Notes under the pieces: generated by a model | Databases searched by the model: none | What the model was told of the DNA's origin: nothing | The model's input: the letters and a program-made list of their open reading frames with translations, nothing else | Shown: one piece after another, positions 1-8,438 of the stretch | Layout of the letters: each line of letters opens with the position of its first letter | Position numbering within the stretch: position 1 is the stretch's first letter | Assembly: GCA_963790325.1 (NCBI GenBank) | Contig: CAWBNY010000002.1 | Span: 1,178,001-1,242,000, forward strand | DNA: 64,000 nt | Direction: 5' to 3' | Origin: JAXDMK01 sp963790325 | Lineage (GTDB): Bacteria > Actinomycetota > Acidimicrobiia > Acidimicrobiales > AC-14 | Position numbers and translations under genes: made by a program

Positions 1-2149
1 CCGCCTTCACCCGGCGGAGGCACTCCGCCTCCACCCGGTCGGCGTCCCGGTCGAGGTCGGCGCCGAGCTCGGTGGCCACCGTGGCCCGCAACGACGGCAC
101 GGTCCCCTGGGGCTGGCGGGTGATGGCCAGGATGGTGTCCACGAGGGCCTCGCCCGTGGGCGCCTGGCCGAGTACGTGCAGGCCGCCCCGGATCTGGGCG
201 TCCTTGAGCGAGCACAGGTAGCCGTCGACGTGGTTGACCATGCCGGCGAAGTCGTCGGGGTCGGGCATGGTCTCGACGCCGAGGTCGCGGGCCAGCTCCG
301 AGGTCACCAGCAGGTCCCACAGCTGGCCCCGGATGGCGGGCAGCTTGGACGGGTCGAGGGCCTCGATCTTGGCGTACTCGTCGAGCAGGCGCTCCACCCG
401 GGACAGCTCGTCGTAGGTCTCGGCCCGGGTCATCGGCGGCGGGAGGTGGTCGACGATCACGGCGTGGGTGCGGCGCTTGGCCTGGGTGCCCTCGCCCGGG
501 TCGTTGACCACGAACGGGTAGAGCAGCGGGAGGTCGCCGAGGGCGGCGTCGGGGATGCAGGTGGCGGACGGGCCCACGCCCTTCCCCGGCAGCCACTCGA
601 GGGTGCCGTGCTTGCCCAGGTGGACGACGGCGTCGGCCCCGAACCCGGCCTCGATCCACCGGTAGAAGGCGAGGTAGTGGTGGGGCGGGGGGAGGTCGGG
701 GGCGTGGTAGGTGCCGATGGGGTCGTCGCCGAAGCCCCGGGGCGGTTGGACGGCCACCACCACGTGGCCCAGGTCGATGCCGGCGAAGACGAGGTCGCCG
801 TCGTGGACGCACACCGCGCCCGGCGCCGGCCCCCACGAGGCCTCGATCTGGTCCCGGAGGGCGCCCGGCAGGGTGGCGAACCACTCGACGTAATCCTCCA
901 CCGGCAGGCGCCCGGCGGCCCGCGCCAGTTGATCGCCCGACAGGGACGGGCGGTCGTAGGTGAGGCCGTCGGCCAGGCGGCCCATGAAGGCGTCGCCGTC
1001 GTCGGGGACCTCGTGCACCTTGTAGCCGGCCGTGGCCAGGGCGTCGAGGACCCGCAGCAGGCTGGCCGGCGTGTCGAGGGCGACCGCGTTGCCGATGCGG
1101 CTGCGCTTGGTCGGGTAGGCGGTGAGGACGACGGCCACCCGCTTGTCGGCGTTGTCGAGGTGGCGGAGGCGGGCCAGGCGGGTGGCGATCCCGGCGATGC
1201 GCTCGACCCGGTCGGGCACGGCCCGGTGGGCGGCCAGGGCCACGCCCAGCTCGTCGCCGTCGTCGACCACCTCCTTGAACGAGAGCGGGGGTCCGATGAT
1301 CCGCCCGTCGAACTCGGGGATGGCCACGCCCAGGGCCACGTCGAGGGGGGACAGGCCGCCGGCCGAGTCGGCCCACGTGGCCGTGTCGGTGGTGGAGGCG
1401 ACCGCCTGGAGGACGGGCACGTCGAGGACGTCGAGGGGGCTCGACCACGCCTCGTCGGCGGACGGGACGGAGCCGCCCGCCGCCCACGTGGTGGTGACGA
1501 CGACGTCCGTCCCCCGCAGCAGGTCGATGGCCGCGGGGTCGTTGCGGAGGGAGTAGGCGTAGACGGGGCGGGCGTTGGCCCCCCGCCGCTCGATGGCGTC
1601 CGCGAGCTGCTCGACGGGGAGGGTGTTGCCGGCGAGGACGTTGGCCCGGTAGGTGACGACGGCGACGGTCGGCCGGTCGGGCGCCTCGTGGCGGTGGCCG
1701 ATGCGGCCGCTCATGGGGATGTCGGCCGGTGGGTCGAAGCCGAAGCCCTCGAGGAGGACGGTGTCGGCCACGAACCGCAGGAGGTGGGCCAGGTTCCGGG
1801 GGCCGCCCCGGCTGAGGTAGGCGAAGGCCTCGGTGACGATGCCGGCCGGCACGGTGGACAGGGCCGTCAGCTCGGCGTCGACCGTGGCCTCGCCGCCGAA
1901 GGCGAGGAGGGCGGTGCCGGTGGCCAGGCACCGTCGTCGCAGCTCGTCGAGCGGCCGTTCCCACGCCCCCCGGCCCTTGAGCAGGCGGACGAGCACGGCC
2001 CGGGCCCCGTCCAGGTCGGGAACGGGCGTCTCGGGGTCGAGCCCGACGCCGCCGTGGGCCCGCACGGGCGGGAAGCCGTCGGGGAGCTCCTCGACCGCCG
2101 CCCGCAGGGCGAGCAGGTCGAGGTCGTTGTTGGCGATCACGACGATCAT
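1..2149 (-). CDS. cobN: Cobaltochelatase subunit CobN (3' end cut by window edge)
   Basis: Large subunit of the ATP-dependent aerobic cobaltochelatase, which inserts Co2+ into hydrogenobyrinic acid a,c-diamide in the cytoplasm together with CobS/CobT-type AAA subunits (not in this window). The reverse strand translates without interruption for about 716 residues from MIVVIANNDLDLL. The CobN/BchH signature HLGKHGTLEWLPGK is near residue 515, after YPTKRSRIGNAVALDTPAS and DRPSLSGDQLARA. Family members are usually about 1,200-1,400 residues, so roughly the C-terminal half is outside the window. The ATG lies 10 bases after the stop of the upstream cobQ fusion, so the two are co-transcribed. CobN rather than CbiK/CbiX marks the late-cobalt-insertion route. 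The long plus-strand ORF over this gene is a GC-driven shadow. Confidence 0.95.
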   Translation of the reverse strand, partial: MIVVIANNDLDLLALRAAVEELPDGFPPVRAHGGVGLDPETPVPDLDGARAVLVRLLKGRGAWERPLDELRRRCLATGTALLAFGGEATVDAELTALSTVPAGIVTEAFAYLSRGGPRNLAHLLRFVADTVLLEGFGFDPPADIPMSGRIGHRHEAPDRPTVAVVTYRANVLAGNTLPVEQLADAIERRGANARPVYAYSLRNDPAAIDLLRGTDVVVTTTWAAGGSVPSADEAWSSPLDVLDVPVLQAVASTTDTATWADSAGGLSPLDVALGVAIPEFDGRIIGPPLSFKEVVDDGDELGVALAAHRAVPDRVERIAGIATRLARLRHLDNADKRVAVVLTAYPTKRSRIGNAVALDTPASLLRVLDALATAGYKVHEVPDDGDAFMGRLADGLTYDRPSLSGDQLARAAGRLPVEDYVEWFATLPGALRDQIEASWGPAPGAVCVHDGDLVFAGIDLGHVVVAVQPPRGFGDDPIGTYHAPDLPPPHHYLAFYRWIEAGFGADAVVHLGKHGTLEWLPGKGVGPSATCIPDAALGDLPLLYPFVVNDPGEGTQAKRRTHAVIVDHLPPPMTRAETYDELSRVERLLDEYAKIEALDPSKLPAIRGQLWDLLVTSELARDLGVETMPDPDDFAGMVNHVDGYLCSLKDAQIRGGLHVLGQAPTGEALVDTILAITRQPQGTVPSLRATVATELGADLDRDADRVEAECLRRVKA

Positions 2150-2159
2150 GGCCGGTCGA

Positions 2160-4358
2160 TCATCGGAGGGAGCAGTCCTCGCACAGGGACCCGTTGGCGG
2201 CCGACGTCTTCCACCACAGGCAGCACGTGGTCCGGCGGAACTCGCCGTCGGCGGTCCACGCCCCGAGGTCGGGCTGGTCGGGCCGGGCGATGGCGGCGGT
2301 GATGTCGTCCCGCCGGTCGGCCGGCGCGCCGATGGCGCCGAGGGCGGACGCCACCGCCGCCGCCGCGTTCCCGTGGAGCAGGCGGCGGCCGACGGCGTGG
2401 CGGGCCCGGAGCGAGTCCATCATCGGGTCGAGGTGGCCGGCGAAGAGGCGCTCGACCAGGACGTCGACATCGCCCACGAGCCCGGCGCCGGGGTCGACGA
2501 GGAGCGACGACGGGCGGCTGCGGGCCAGTCCGACGCCGGTGCCGGGCGCGGCCGGATCGGGGGCGGCGCCGGCCACGACCCACGTGGCCAGGGTGGTGCC
2601 CGCCACCCGGTAGGCGTAGGCCTGCCACCAGAGGGAGGCGAGCACCTGGGGGTCGTCGGTGCCCCGGCCCTCCGCGGTGGCCGCCACCTCGGCCGCCAAC
2701 CGGTCGGGGTCGGAGGCGAGGTCGGCGCCCACGAGGTCGCCGTCGCCCGGCGTCCCGATCCGCCACCGGAGATGGGGGACGATGTCGGTGACCGTCGCCA
2801 ACGCCGACGAGCAGTCCCCGCCGGTGCCCGCGGTCCGGTCGACGGGGTCGCTGGTCACACCGTCCGAGCAGTCCGCGCGCTGACCCCCTCCGCGGTGTAA
2901 TTGCGCGGTTTGGTCGATGAGGGCGAGGAGGCGGTCAAGGTCGAGGGACGCCTCCAGGGTGTCGGCGATGCGGTCGAAGCGGGCGGTGCGGGCGGCCGCG
3001 AAATCGAGGCCGGACGGGGCCCACGTGGGGACCGCCCAGCCCAGCACCGCCGCCCGGAACCCGTCGGACTCGAACAGGCCGTGCAGCGTGGTGGCCCGGA
3101 AGCGGCCCGCCTGCCAGCCCAGGACCGCCCCGTCGTCGGCCACCATCCACGGCTCGACCCCCGGCCCCGCCACCCGCCCGTGGTGGATGCGGTAGCCGGC
3201 CACCCGCTCCCCACCGGCCGATCCCGACTGCCGGTCGAGCACCTTGTCCACCGAGAACGACGTGACCAGGTCGATCCACCCGAGGCCGTCGACCGTCCCC
3301 GGCGGGCCTTCGACCCCCGACGGATCGGCGATCGACACCCCCATCATCTGCGCCCCCGCGCACACCCCCACCACCGGAGCCCCGCACACCTCCACCGCCG
3401 CCGCCAGCCCCGACGCGCGGAACCACTCCAGGTCGCCCCGGGTGTTCTTCGACCCCGGCAGCACCACCAGGTCGGGCCGGCCCAGCCCCCGAGCCGACCG
3501 GACCCAGCGCACCGCCACCCCCGGCTCCAGCCGCAGCGGGTCGAGGTCGCCGAAGTTGGCCACCCGGGGGAACCGCACCACCGCCACGTCGACCACGGGG
3601 ACGGCCGGCGCGGTGTCCCACGACTCGAGGGCCAGCGAGTCCTCGGCGTCGAAGTCGGTGCCGGGCACGGCCGGGATCACGCCCAGCACCGGTACGCCCG
3701 TCCGCCGCTCCAGCTCCGCGCACCCGTCCCCCAGCAACGACGGGTCCCCCCGGAACCGGTTGATCACGAACCCCTCCACCCACGCCTGCAGCTCCGGGGG
3801 CAGCAGCGCCCAGGTCCCGTACAACGAGGCGAACACGCCGCCCCGCTCGATGTCGCCCACCACGATCGCCGGCAGCCCGGCCGCCGCCGCCAGGGGCAGG
3901 TTGGCCAGATCGCCCGCCAGCAGGTTGATCTCGGCCGCGCCGCCCGCCCCCTCGCAGACCACCACGTCGTACCGGGACCGCAGATCGGCCAGCGCGGCCA
4001 GCACGACCGGCCGCCGCGCCGCCTTGCCCGCCTGGTAGTCCGCCGCCGACTGCTCGCCGACGGCCCGGCCCATGACCACCACCTGGCTCGACCGCTCACC
4101 CGTCGGCTTGAGCAGCACCGGGTTCATGGCCACCTCCGGCTCCGCCCCCGCGGCCAGGGCCTGCACCCACTGGGCGTGGCCGATCTCCCCCCCGCCGGCC
4201 ACCACCGCTGCGTTCAGGGCCATGTTCTGGCCCTTGAAGGGGGCCACCCGCACCCCCCGGCGAGCCAGCAGCCGGCACAGGCCGGTGACCACCCACGACT
4301 TGCCGGCGTCGCTGGTCGCCCCGCAGACGACGATCCCGCCCCTACGCTCGACGGCCAT
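2160..4358 (-). CDS. cobQ: Cobyric acid synthase fused to a FhuF-like 2Fe-2S domain
   Basis: Residues 1 to about 485 are a complete CobQ/CbiP amidotransferase that amidates four carboxyl groups of adenosylcobyrinate diamide. It has a nucleotide-binding TSDAGKSW near residues 15-22, GQNMALNA at 43-50, glutaminase nucleophile Cys333 in GVCAGAQMMG and His426 in LHGLFES. The reading frame then continues without a stop into about 240 residues resembling FhuF-type ferric-siderophore reductases, ending in CC-x12-C-x2-C (TCCLWWKT...LCEDC), the 2Fe-2S ligand pattern. The ATG was chosen because MAVERRGGIVVCG matches the usual N-terminus; it shares its CATG with the divergent cobO start. A GTG near residue 501 could give a separate FhuF protein, but no stop separates the halves. 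Inferred: the iron-sulfur domain supplies electrons for corrin-cobalt or iron reduction. Confidence 0.88.
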   Translation of the reverse strand: MAVERRGGIVVCGATSDAGKSWVVTGLCRLLARRGVRVAPFKGQNMALNAAVVAGGGEIGHAQWVQALAAGAEPEVAMNPVLLKPTGERSSQVVVMGRAVGEQSAADYQAGKAARRPVVLAALADLRSRYDVVVCEGAGGAAEINLLAGDLANLPLAAAAGLPAIVVGDIERGGVFASLYGTWALLPPELQAWVEGFVINRFRGDPSLLGDGCAELERRTGVPVLGVIPAVPGTDFDAEDSLALESWDTAPAVPVVDVAVVRFPRVANFGDLDPLRLEPGVAVRWVRSARGLGRPDLVVLPGSKNTRGDLEWFRASGLAAAVEVCGAPVVGVCAGAQMMGVSIADPSGVEGPPGTVDGLGWIDLVTSFSVDKVLDRQSGSAGGERVAGYRIHHGRVAGPGVEPWMVADDGAVLGWQAGRFRATTLHGLFESDGFRAAVLGWAVPTWAPSGLDFAAARTARFDRIADTLEASLDLDRLLALIDQTAQLHRGGGQRADCSDGVTSDPVDRTAGTGGDCSSALATVTDIVPHLRWRIGTPGDGDLVGADLASDPDRLAAEVAATAEGRGTDDPQVLASLWWQAYAYRVAGTTLATWVVAGAAPDPAAPGTGVGLARSRPSSLLVDPGAGLVGDVDVLVERLFAGHLDPMMDSLRARHAVGRRLLHGNAAAAVASALGAIGAPADRRDDITAAIARPDQPDLGAWTADGEFRRTTCCLWWKTSAANGSLCEDCSLR
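4343..4348 (+). promoter_or_regulatory. -10-like TACGCT before cobO
   Basis: TACGCT lies 8 bases before the cobO ATG, with no Shine-Dalgarno sequence between. This matches a leaderless promoter and lies inside the first codons of the divergent cobQ. Inferred from sequence only. Confidence 0.35.
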
Positions 4359-4881
4359 GACCCGCGCCCAGTCGATCGTCCTCGTCAACACCGGCCACGG
4401 CAAGGGCAAGTCCTCCGCCGCCTTCGGCGTGATGGCGAGGGGGTGGGCCCGGGGCTGGAACGTGGCCGTCGTCCAGTTCGTCAAGGGCGGCAAGTGGAAG
4501 ACGGGCGAGCGCAAGCTGGCCGACCACCTCGGCATCGAGTGGCACACCCTGGGCGACGGCTTCACCTGGGAGTCCACCGACCTCGAGCGCACGGCCGAGC
4601 TCGGTCGGCAGGCGTGGCGGCTGGCGGCGGCCAGGCTCGCCGGCGGTGACCACGACCTGCTCATCCTCGACGAGCTCACCTACGTGATGAAGTACGGCTG
4701 GGTGCCGGCGCCCGAGGTGGCGGCGGCCATCGCCAACCGGGCCCCGAAGACGAGCGTGGTGGTGACCGGCCGCGACGCCCCCCCGGAGATCGTCGACGTG
4801 GCCGACACCGTCACCGAGATGCGCAAGGTGAAGCACGCCTACGACGCCGGCATCTCTGCGCTCAAGGGGATCGAGTACTGA
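4357..4881 (+). CDS. cobO: Corrinoid adenosyltransferase (CobO/BtuR type)
   Basis: Transfers the 5'-deoxyadenosyl group of ATP to Co(I) corrinoids, giving adenosylcobyrinate diamide/adenosylcobalamin. The 174-residue product has the family's N-terminal P-loop GHGKGKSSAAFG (about residues 13-24), VVQFVKGGKWKTGE, the WHTLGDGFTWE motif and DLLILDELTYVMKYG. Length and motifs are those of the CobA/CobO/BtuR class, not PduO. The start is the ATG at 4357, whose CATG is also the start of the divergent cobQ. The last 20 bases overlap the 3' end of convergent cbtA. Its position between cobQ and the cobalt importer fits a role in de novo synthesis. Confidence 0.95.
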   Translation: MTRAQSIVLVNTGHGKGKSSAAFGVMARGWARGWNVAVVQFVKGGKWKTGERKLADHLGIEWHTLGDGFTWESTDLERTAELGRQAWRLAAARLAGGDHDLLILDELTYVMKYGWVPAPEVAAAIANRAPKTSVVVTGRDAPPEIVDVADTVTEMRKVKHAYDAGISALKGIEY

Positions 4882-5614
4882 CGACGGGGGAGCGATCCGA
4901 CCCGGAGGACGAGGCCAGCACCCCGAACCCGAGGGCGAGCACCGTCCACAACAGGAGGTTGCCGGACAGCGACGCCAGCCGGAACGCCCACAGCAGCGGG
5001 GCCGGGACAGCGATCGGGTCGGGCGCGCCGGGGAGCACCGCGAACGCCAGTCCCAGGGGGACGACCACCACCGCCACCACCGCCGCCACCCGGCGGGACT
5101 CGGGCCAGCCGTCCCGGGCCCATCGGGTGGACAGAGCGGCCGCGACCAGGCCCCACGCCGCCGCCAGCGCGATCACCGACACGTAGAGGACCTGGCGCCG
5201 GGCCAGGGTGTCGGGATCGCCGACCGCGGGCGGGTTGGGCGGGTACTTGAGCCACGGGGCCACCGTGAGCGCTCCCGCCAGCACCGTCGCCGCCACCAGC
5301 GCCCGCCGGAAGGGGTCGGGCCGCGACCGCCGCAGCACCCAGAACAGCACCGCGAACAGCAGCCCGAAGGCGGCGCCCGACACCGCGTAGGCGGCGAACA
5401 GCCCCGCCCCCCTCTGCACCGTCCGGGACACGATCTCGGGCTCGCCGCCGACCGACGGCCCCGCCCGGGCGACCTCGATGGCGATGGCCTCCTGGATGCG
5501 GGGCTCGCCCACGAAGGTGAGCAGGAGGGCGGCGGCGAGGCCCCCCACCACACCCAACAGGAGCGCGCCGAGGGCGACCGAGCGCGGGCGCGACGGGTCG
5601 ATGCGGCCGTTCAC
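4862..5614 (-). CDS. cbtA: Cobalt transporter subunit CbtA
   Basis: Predicted integral membrane subunit of the CbtAB cobalt importer. The 250-residue protein shows about five hydrophobic segments, starting with ALGALLLGVVGGLAAALLL near the N-terminus, then GAAFGLLFAVLFWVL and the APWLKYPPNPPAVGDPDT segment that is characteristic of CbtA. It follows cbtB after 18 bases, and both lie below the cobalamin riboswitch. Its final 20 bases overlap the end of cobO on the other strand. Family assignment is from recognised motifs and from the cbtB-cbtA-riboswitch arrangement typical of actinobacteria and proteobacteria. Confidence 0.88.
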   Translation of the reverse strand: MNGRIDPSRPRSVALGALLLGVVGGLAAALLLTFVGEPRIQEAIAIEVARAGPSVGGEPEIVSRTVQRGAGLFAAYAVSGAAFGLLFAVLFWVLRRSRPDPFRRALVAATVLAGALTVAPWLKYPPNPPAVGDPDTLARRQVLYVSVIALAAAWGLVAAALSTRWARDGWPESRRVAAVVAVVVVPLGLAFAVLPGAPDPIAVPAPLLWAFRLASLSGNLLLWTVLALGFGVLASSSGSDRSPVVSTRSP

Positions 5615-5632
5615 CGGAGCCCGAGCCGGGGC

Positions 5633-5836
5633 TTAGTGGCAGGGCACGCCGAGCAGATGGCGCCCGTCGTGGAACAGCTCGTGCAGGAACGACCCCGTCT
5701 GGCCCAAGGCGTGGGAGACCATGGCGCCCTCCATGGTGACCAGCCAGAACAGGGCCGTCGCCAGCACCACGGTGGGCACGGCCCAGCCGGGGATCGGGAG
5801 CGCAACCTGCTCGGCAGGGGCGGTCGTCGTGCTCAT
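5633..5836 (-). CDS. cbtB: Cobalt transporter subunit CbtB
   Basis: Small (67-residue) single-span membrane protein, partner of CbtA. The hydrophobic segment AVPTVVLATALFWLVTMEGA is followed by a histidine-rich C-terminus (HELFHDGRHLLGVPCH), the metal-binding tail that defines CbtB. The ATG at 5836 was chosen because GGAGG lies 6 bases upstream (GGAGGTACCC-ATG); an in-frame ATG 12 bases further up has no ribosome site. It is the first gene after a cobalamin riboswitch and is followed by cbtA. Confidence 0.9.
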   Translation of the reverse strand: MSTTTAPAEQVALPIPGWAVPTVVLATALFWLVTMEGAMVSHALGQTGSFLHELFHDGRHLLGVPCH

Positions 5837-5879
5837 GGGTACCTCCATCCTCGTGGAGCGGGCCCGACCGCAGCGATCG

Positions 5880-6008
5880 GAGCCCACCTTGCCAGTGCCA
5901 AACCCGGTTCCTGACTCACCGCCCGCAGATCGATCGGGACGGCTCACAGTGGCGGGACCGTCCCGGATTCGCACCGGGTTCCCGTGGATGACGAGTGGGA
6001 CACTACAC
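5880..6008 (-). promoter_or_regulatory. Cobalamin (B12) riboswitch upstream of cbtBA
   Basis: On the minus strand this leader contains the conserved adenosylcobalamin aptamer blocks: CCGGTGCGAATCCGGGACGG, then CCCGCCACTGTGA, and the B12 box GAGTCAGGAACCGGG followed by TTGGCACTGGCAA. Order and spacing match class I cobalamin riboswitches. It ends about 45-50 bases before the cbtB ATG; an intervening GC-rich hairpin and the GGAGG may form the expression platform. It should repress cobalt uptake when B12 is plentiful. Its 5' end abuts the divergent cobB start. Confidence 0.9.
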
Positions 6009-6010
6009 CC

Positions 6011-7330
6011 GTGATCGGGCCCCGAGTGGTGGTGGCCGGCACCCACTCGGGGGCCGGCAAGACCACCGTCGCCACCGGCCTGATGGCCGCCCTGCGGGCC
6101 GCCGGCCACCGCCCGGCGGCGGCCAAGGTCGGCCCCGACTTCATCGACCCCGGCTACCACGCCCTCGCCTGCGCCCGGCCGCCCCGCAACCTCGACCCGT
6201 GGCTGTGCGGGCTGGACGCGGTCGCCCCCCTGGCCGGCCGGGCCGCGGCCGGCGCCGACGTCCTGGTCGTCGAGGGGGTCATGGGACTCTTCGACGGGGC
6301 CGCCGACGGGACGCCCTCGTCGACCGCCGACGTGGCCCGGGCCTTGGACGCGCCCATCGTGCTGGTGGTCGACGCGGCCGCCCAGTCGTCGTCGGTGGCG
6401 GCGGTGGTGCACGGCTTCGCCACCCTCGACCCGACCGTGCGCATCGGCGGCGTCGTGCTCAACCGGGTCGCATCCGACGGCCACGAGGTGCTGCTCCGGG
6501 AGGCCCTGGCGCCCCTCGGCATCCCCGTCCTGGGCGCCCTCCGGCGGGACGACCGGCTCGTGTGGCGCGACCGCCACCTGGGACTGGTGCCGGTGGCCGA
6601 GCGCCCGGACGAGGTGGCGGCGGCGCTGGCGGCCCTGGCCGCGGCGGTCGCCGACCGGCTCGACCTGGCCGCGGTCGTCGCCCTGGCCCGGTCGGCGCCG
6701 CCGATGACCGCGGGACCCGTCGCCCTGCCGGAGCCAGGCGGGCGCCGCCCGAGGATCGCCGTCGCCGGCGGGCGGGCCTTCACCTTCACCTACACCGACA
6801 CCCTCGACGCCCTGGCCGCGGCCGGCGCCGAGGTGGTCCCCTTCGACCCCCTCCGGGACACGTCCCTGCCCGCCGGCACCGACCGCCTCCTCGTCGGCGG
6901 GGGCTTCCCCGAGACCTACGCGGCCGAGCTGGCGGCCAACCGTCCCCTCCTCGACGACGTCCGCCGCCGGGTGACGGGCGGCCTGCGCACGTGGGCCGAG
7001 TGCGGAGGCCTGGCCTGGCTGGCCAACGACCTCGACGGCCACCCGATGGCGGGGGTGATCGACGCCTCGGCCACCATGACCGACCGCCTCCACCTCGGCT
7101 ACCGCCGGGCCCGGACGACGGTGGCCACGCCCCTCGGACCGGCCGGCACCGAGCTGCGGGGCCACGAGTTCCACTACTCCACGGTCGACCCGCCCGGCGC
7201 CGCCCTCCAGCTGGACAGCCGCTTCGCCTCCCACGCCGACGGCCACGCCACACGGTCCCTCGTCGCCACCTACCTCCACCACCACCCCGGCGGCGACCCC
7301 GCGATCGTGGCCAACTTCGTGCGCGGGTGA
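6011..7330 (+). CDS. cobB: Cobyrinic / hydrogenobyrinic acid a,c-diamide synthase
   Basis: Glutamine- and ATP-dependent amidation of the a and c carboxylates of (hydrogeno)byrinic acid, the substrate step before CobN. The product has 439 residues: an N-terminal P-loop GTHSGAGKTT (10-19) with KVGPDFIDPGYH, then a class I glutaminase-like domain with nucleophile Cys331 in WAECGGLAWL and RGHEFHYS near the C-terminus. The GTG at 6011 was preferred to an upstream ATG at 5984 because the family begins a few residues before the P-loop and the upstream bases belong to the riboswitch region. cobT follows after 12 bases. With CobN nearby the hydrogenobyrinate-specific name cobB is more likely than cbiA. 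Confidence 0.93.
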   Translation: MIGPRVVVAGTHSGAGKTTVATGLMAALRAAGHRPAAAKVGPDFIDPGYHALACARPPRNLDPWLCGLDAVAPLAGRAAAGADVLVVEGVMGLFDGAADGTPSSTADVARALDAPIVLVVDAAAQSSSVAAVVHGFATLDPTVRIGGVVLNRVASDGHEVLLREALAPLGIPVLGALRRDDRLVWRDRHLGLVPVAERPDEVAAALAALAAAVADRLDLAAVVALARSAPPMTAGPVALPEPGGRRPRIAVAGGRAFTFTYTDTLDALAAAGAEVVPFDPLRDTSLPAGTDRLLVGGGFPETYAAELAANRPLLDDVRRRVTGGLRTWAECGGLAWLANDLDGHPMAGVIDASATMTDRLHLGYRRARTTVATPLGPAGTELRGHEFHYSTVDPPGAALQLDSRFASHADGHATRSLVATYLHHHPGGDPAIVANFVRG

Positions 7331-7342
7331 GAGGGTGGGCGG

Positions 7343-8401
7343 ATGAGCGCCTTCGACGCCGCCGTCGCCGCCCTCCGTCCCCTCGACGCGGAGGCGGCCG
7401 CCGACGCCGCCGCCCTCCACGACCGGCTGACCAAGCCCCGGGGCGCGCTCGGCCGGCTGGAGCCCCTCGGCATCCGCCTGGCCGCCATCGCCGGCGCCTG
7501 CCCGCCGCCGGTGCCGAGCCCGGCCGCGGTGGCCGTGTTCGCCGGCGACCACGGCGTTCTGGCCCAGGGCGTGTCCCCGTGGCCGCAGGAGGTGACGGCC
7601 CAGATGGTGGCCAACTTCTGCGCCGGCGGCGCCGCCATCAACGTCCTCGCCCGCCAGGCGGGCGCCCGGGTGGTCGTGGTCGACGTGGGCGTGGCCACCG
7701 ACCTCGACGACGCCCCCGGCCTCGTCCACCGCAAGATCCGCCCGGGCACGGCCGACCTCACCGCCACCGTCGCCATGGCCCCCGACGAGGCCCGAGCGGC
7801 ACTCGACGTCGGCGCCCAGGTGGCGGCCGATCTCGTGGGCGAGGGCGCGATGTGCCTGGTCACGGGGGAGATGGGCATCGGCAACACCACCGCCGCAGCG
7901 GCGCTGATCGCGGCCCTCACCCACCGCGCCCCGGCCGCCGTCACCGGCCGGGGCACCGGCATCGACGACGACACCCTCGCCCGCAAGGTCGCCGTCGTCG
8001 AGACCGCCCTCGCCCGCCACGCCGGCGCCGTCGGCGACGGCCCGCTCGCCACCCTGGCCGCGGTCGGGGGGCTGGAGATCGCGGCCCTGGCCGGGTTCAT
8101 CGTGGGCGGGGCCGCCGCCCGGGTCCCGGTCGTGGTCGACGGCGTGATCGCCGACGCCGCCCTGCTGGTGGCGGCCGCCGTGGCCCCGGGGGTCCTCGAC
8201 TACGCCATCGCCGGCCACCGGTCGCCGGAGCCGGGGGCCGCCGCCGCCCTCGACCACCTCGGCCTCGACCCCCTCCTCGACCTCGGCCTCCGGCTGGGGG
8301 AGGGGAGCGGCGCCTGCCTGGCCCTGGCCGTGGTCGAGGCCGCGGCCCGCGTCCTGCGGGAGATGGCGACCTTCGACTCGGCCGGCGTGAGCGAGAAGTA
8401 G
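7343..8401 (+). CDS. cobT: Nicotinate-nucleotide--dimethylbenzimidazole phosphoribosyltransferase
   Basis: Makes alpha-ribazole 5'-phosphate for the lower nucleotide loop of cobalamin. The 352 residues contain VAVFAGDHGVLAQGVSPWPQ (dimethylbenzimidazole pocket), the GEMGIGNTT glycine-rich motif and the catalytic glutamate (Glu320) in RLGEGSGA, spaced as in the Salmonella enzyme (Glu317). The ATG has GAGAGGGTGGGCGG just upstream. It is read with cobB, and ends 37 bases from the convergent antiporter-rhodanese gene. Length is normal. Confidence 0.95.
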   Translation: MSAFDAAVAALRPLDAEAAADAAALHDRLTKPRGALGRLEPLGIRLAAIAGACPPPVPSPAAVAVFAGDHGVLAQGVSPWPQEVTAQMVANFCAGGAAINVLARQAGARVVVVDVGVATDLDDAPGLVHRKIRPGTADLTATVAMAPDEARAALDVGAQVAADLVGEGAMCLVTGEMGIGNTTAAAALIAALTHRAPAAVTGRGTGIDDDTLARKVAVVETALARHAGAVGDGPLATLAAVGGLEIAALAGFIVGGAAARVPVVVDGVIADAALLVAAAVAPGVLDYAIAGHRSPEPGAAAALDHLGLDPLLDLGLRLGEGSGACLALAVVEAAARVLREMATFDSAGVSEK

Positions 8402-8438
8402 CCACCTCCGGGCGACCCCCGGTGCGGCGAACCCCACA

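Noticed and set aside
176..2302. 708-codon plus-strand ORF over cobN
   Set aside because: Low-complexity Gly/Val/Arg-rich translation with no motif; the minus strand encodes intact CobN. It is a GC-driven shadow.
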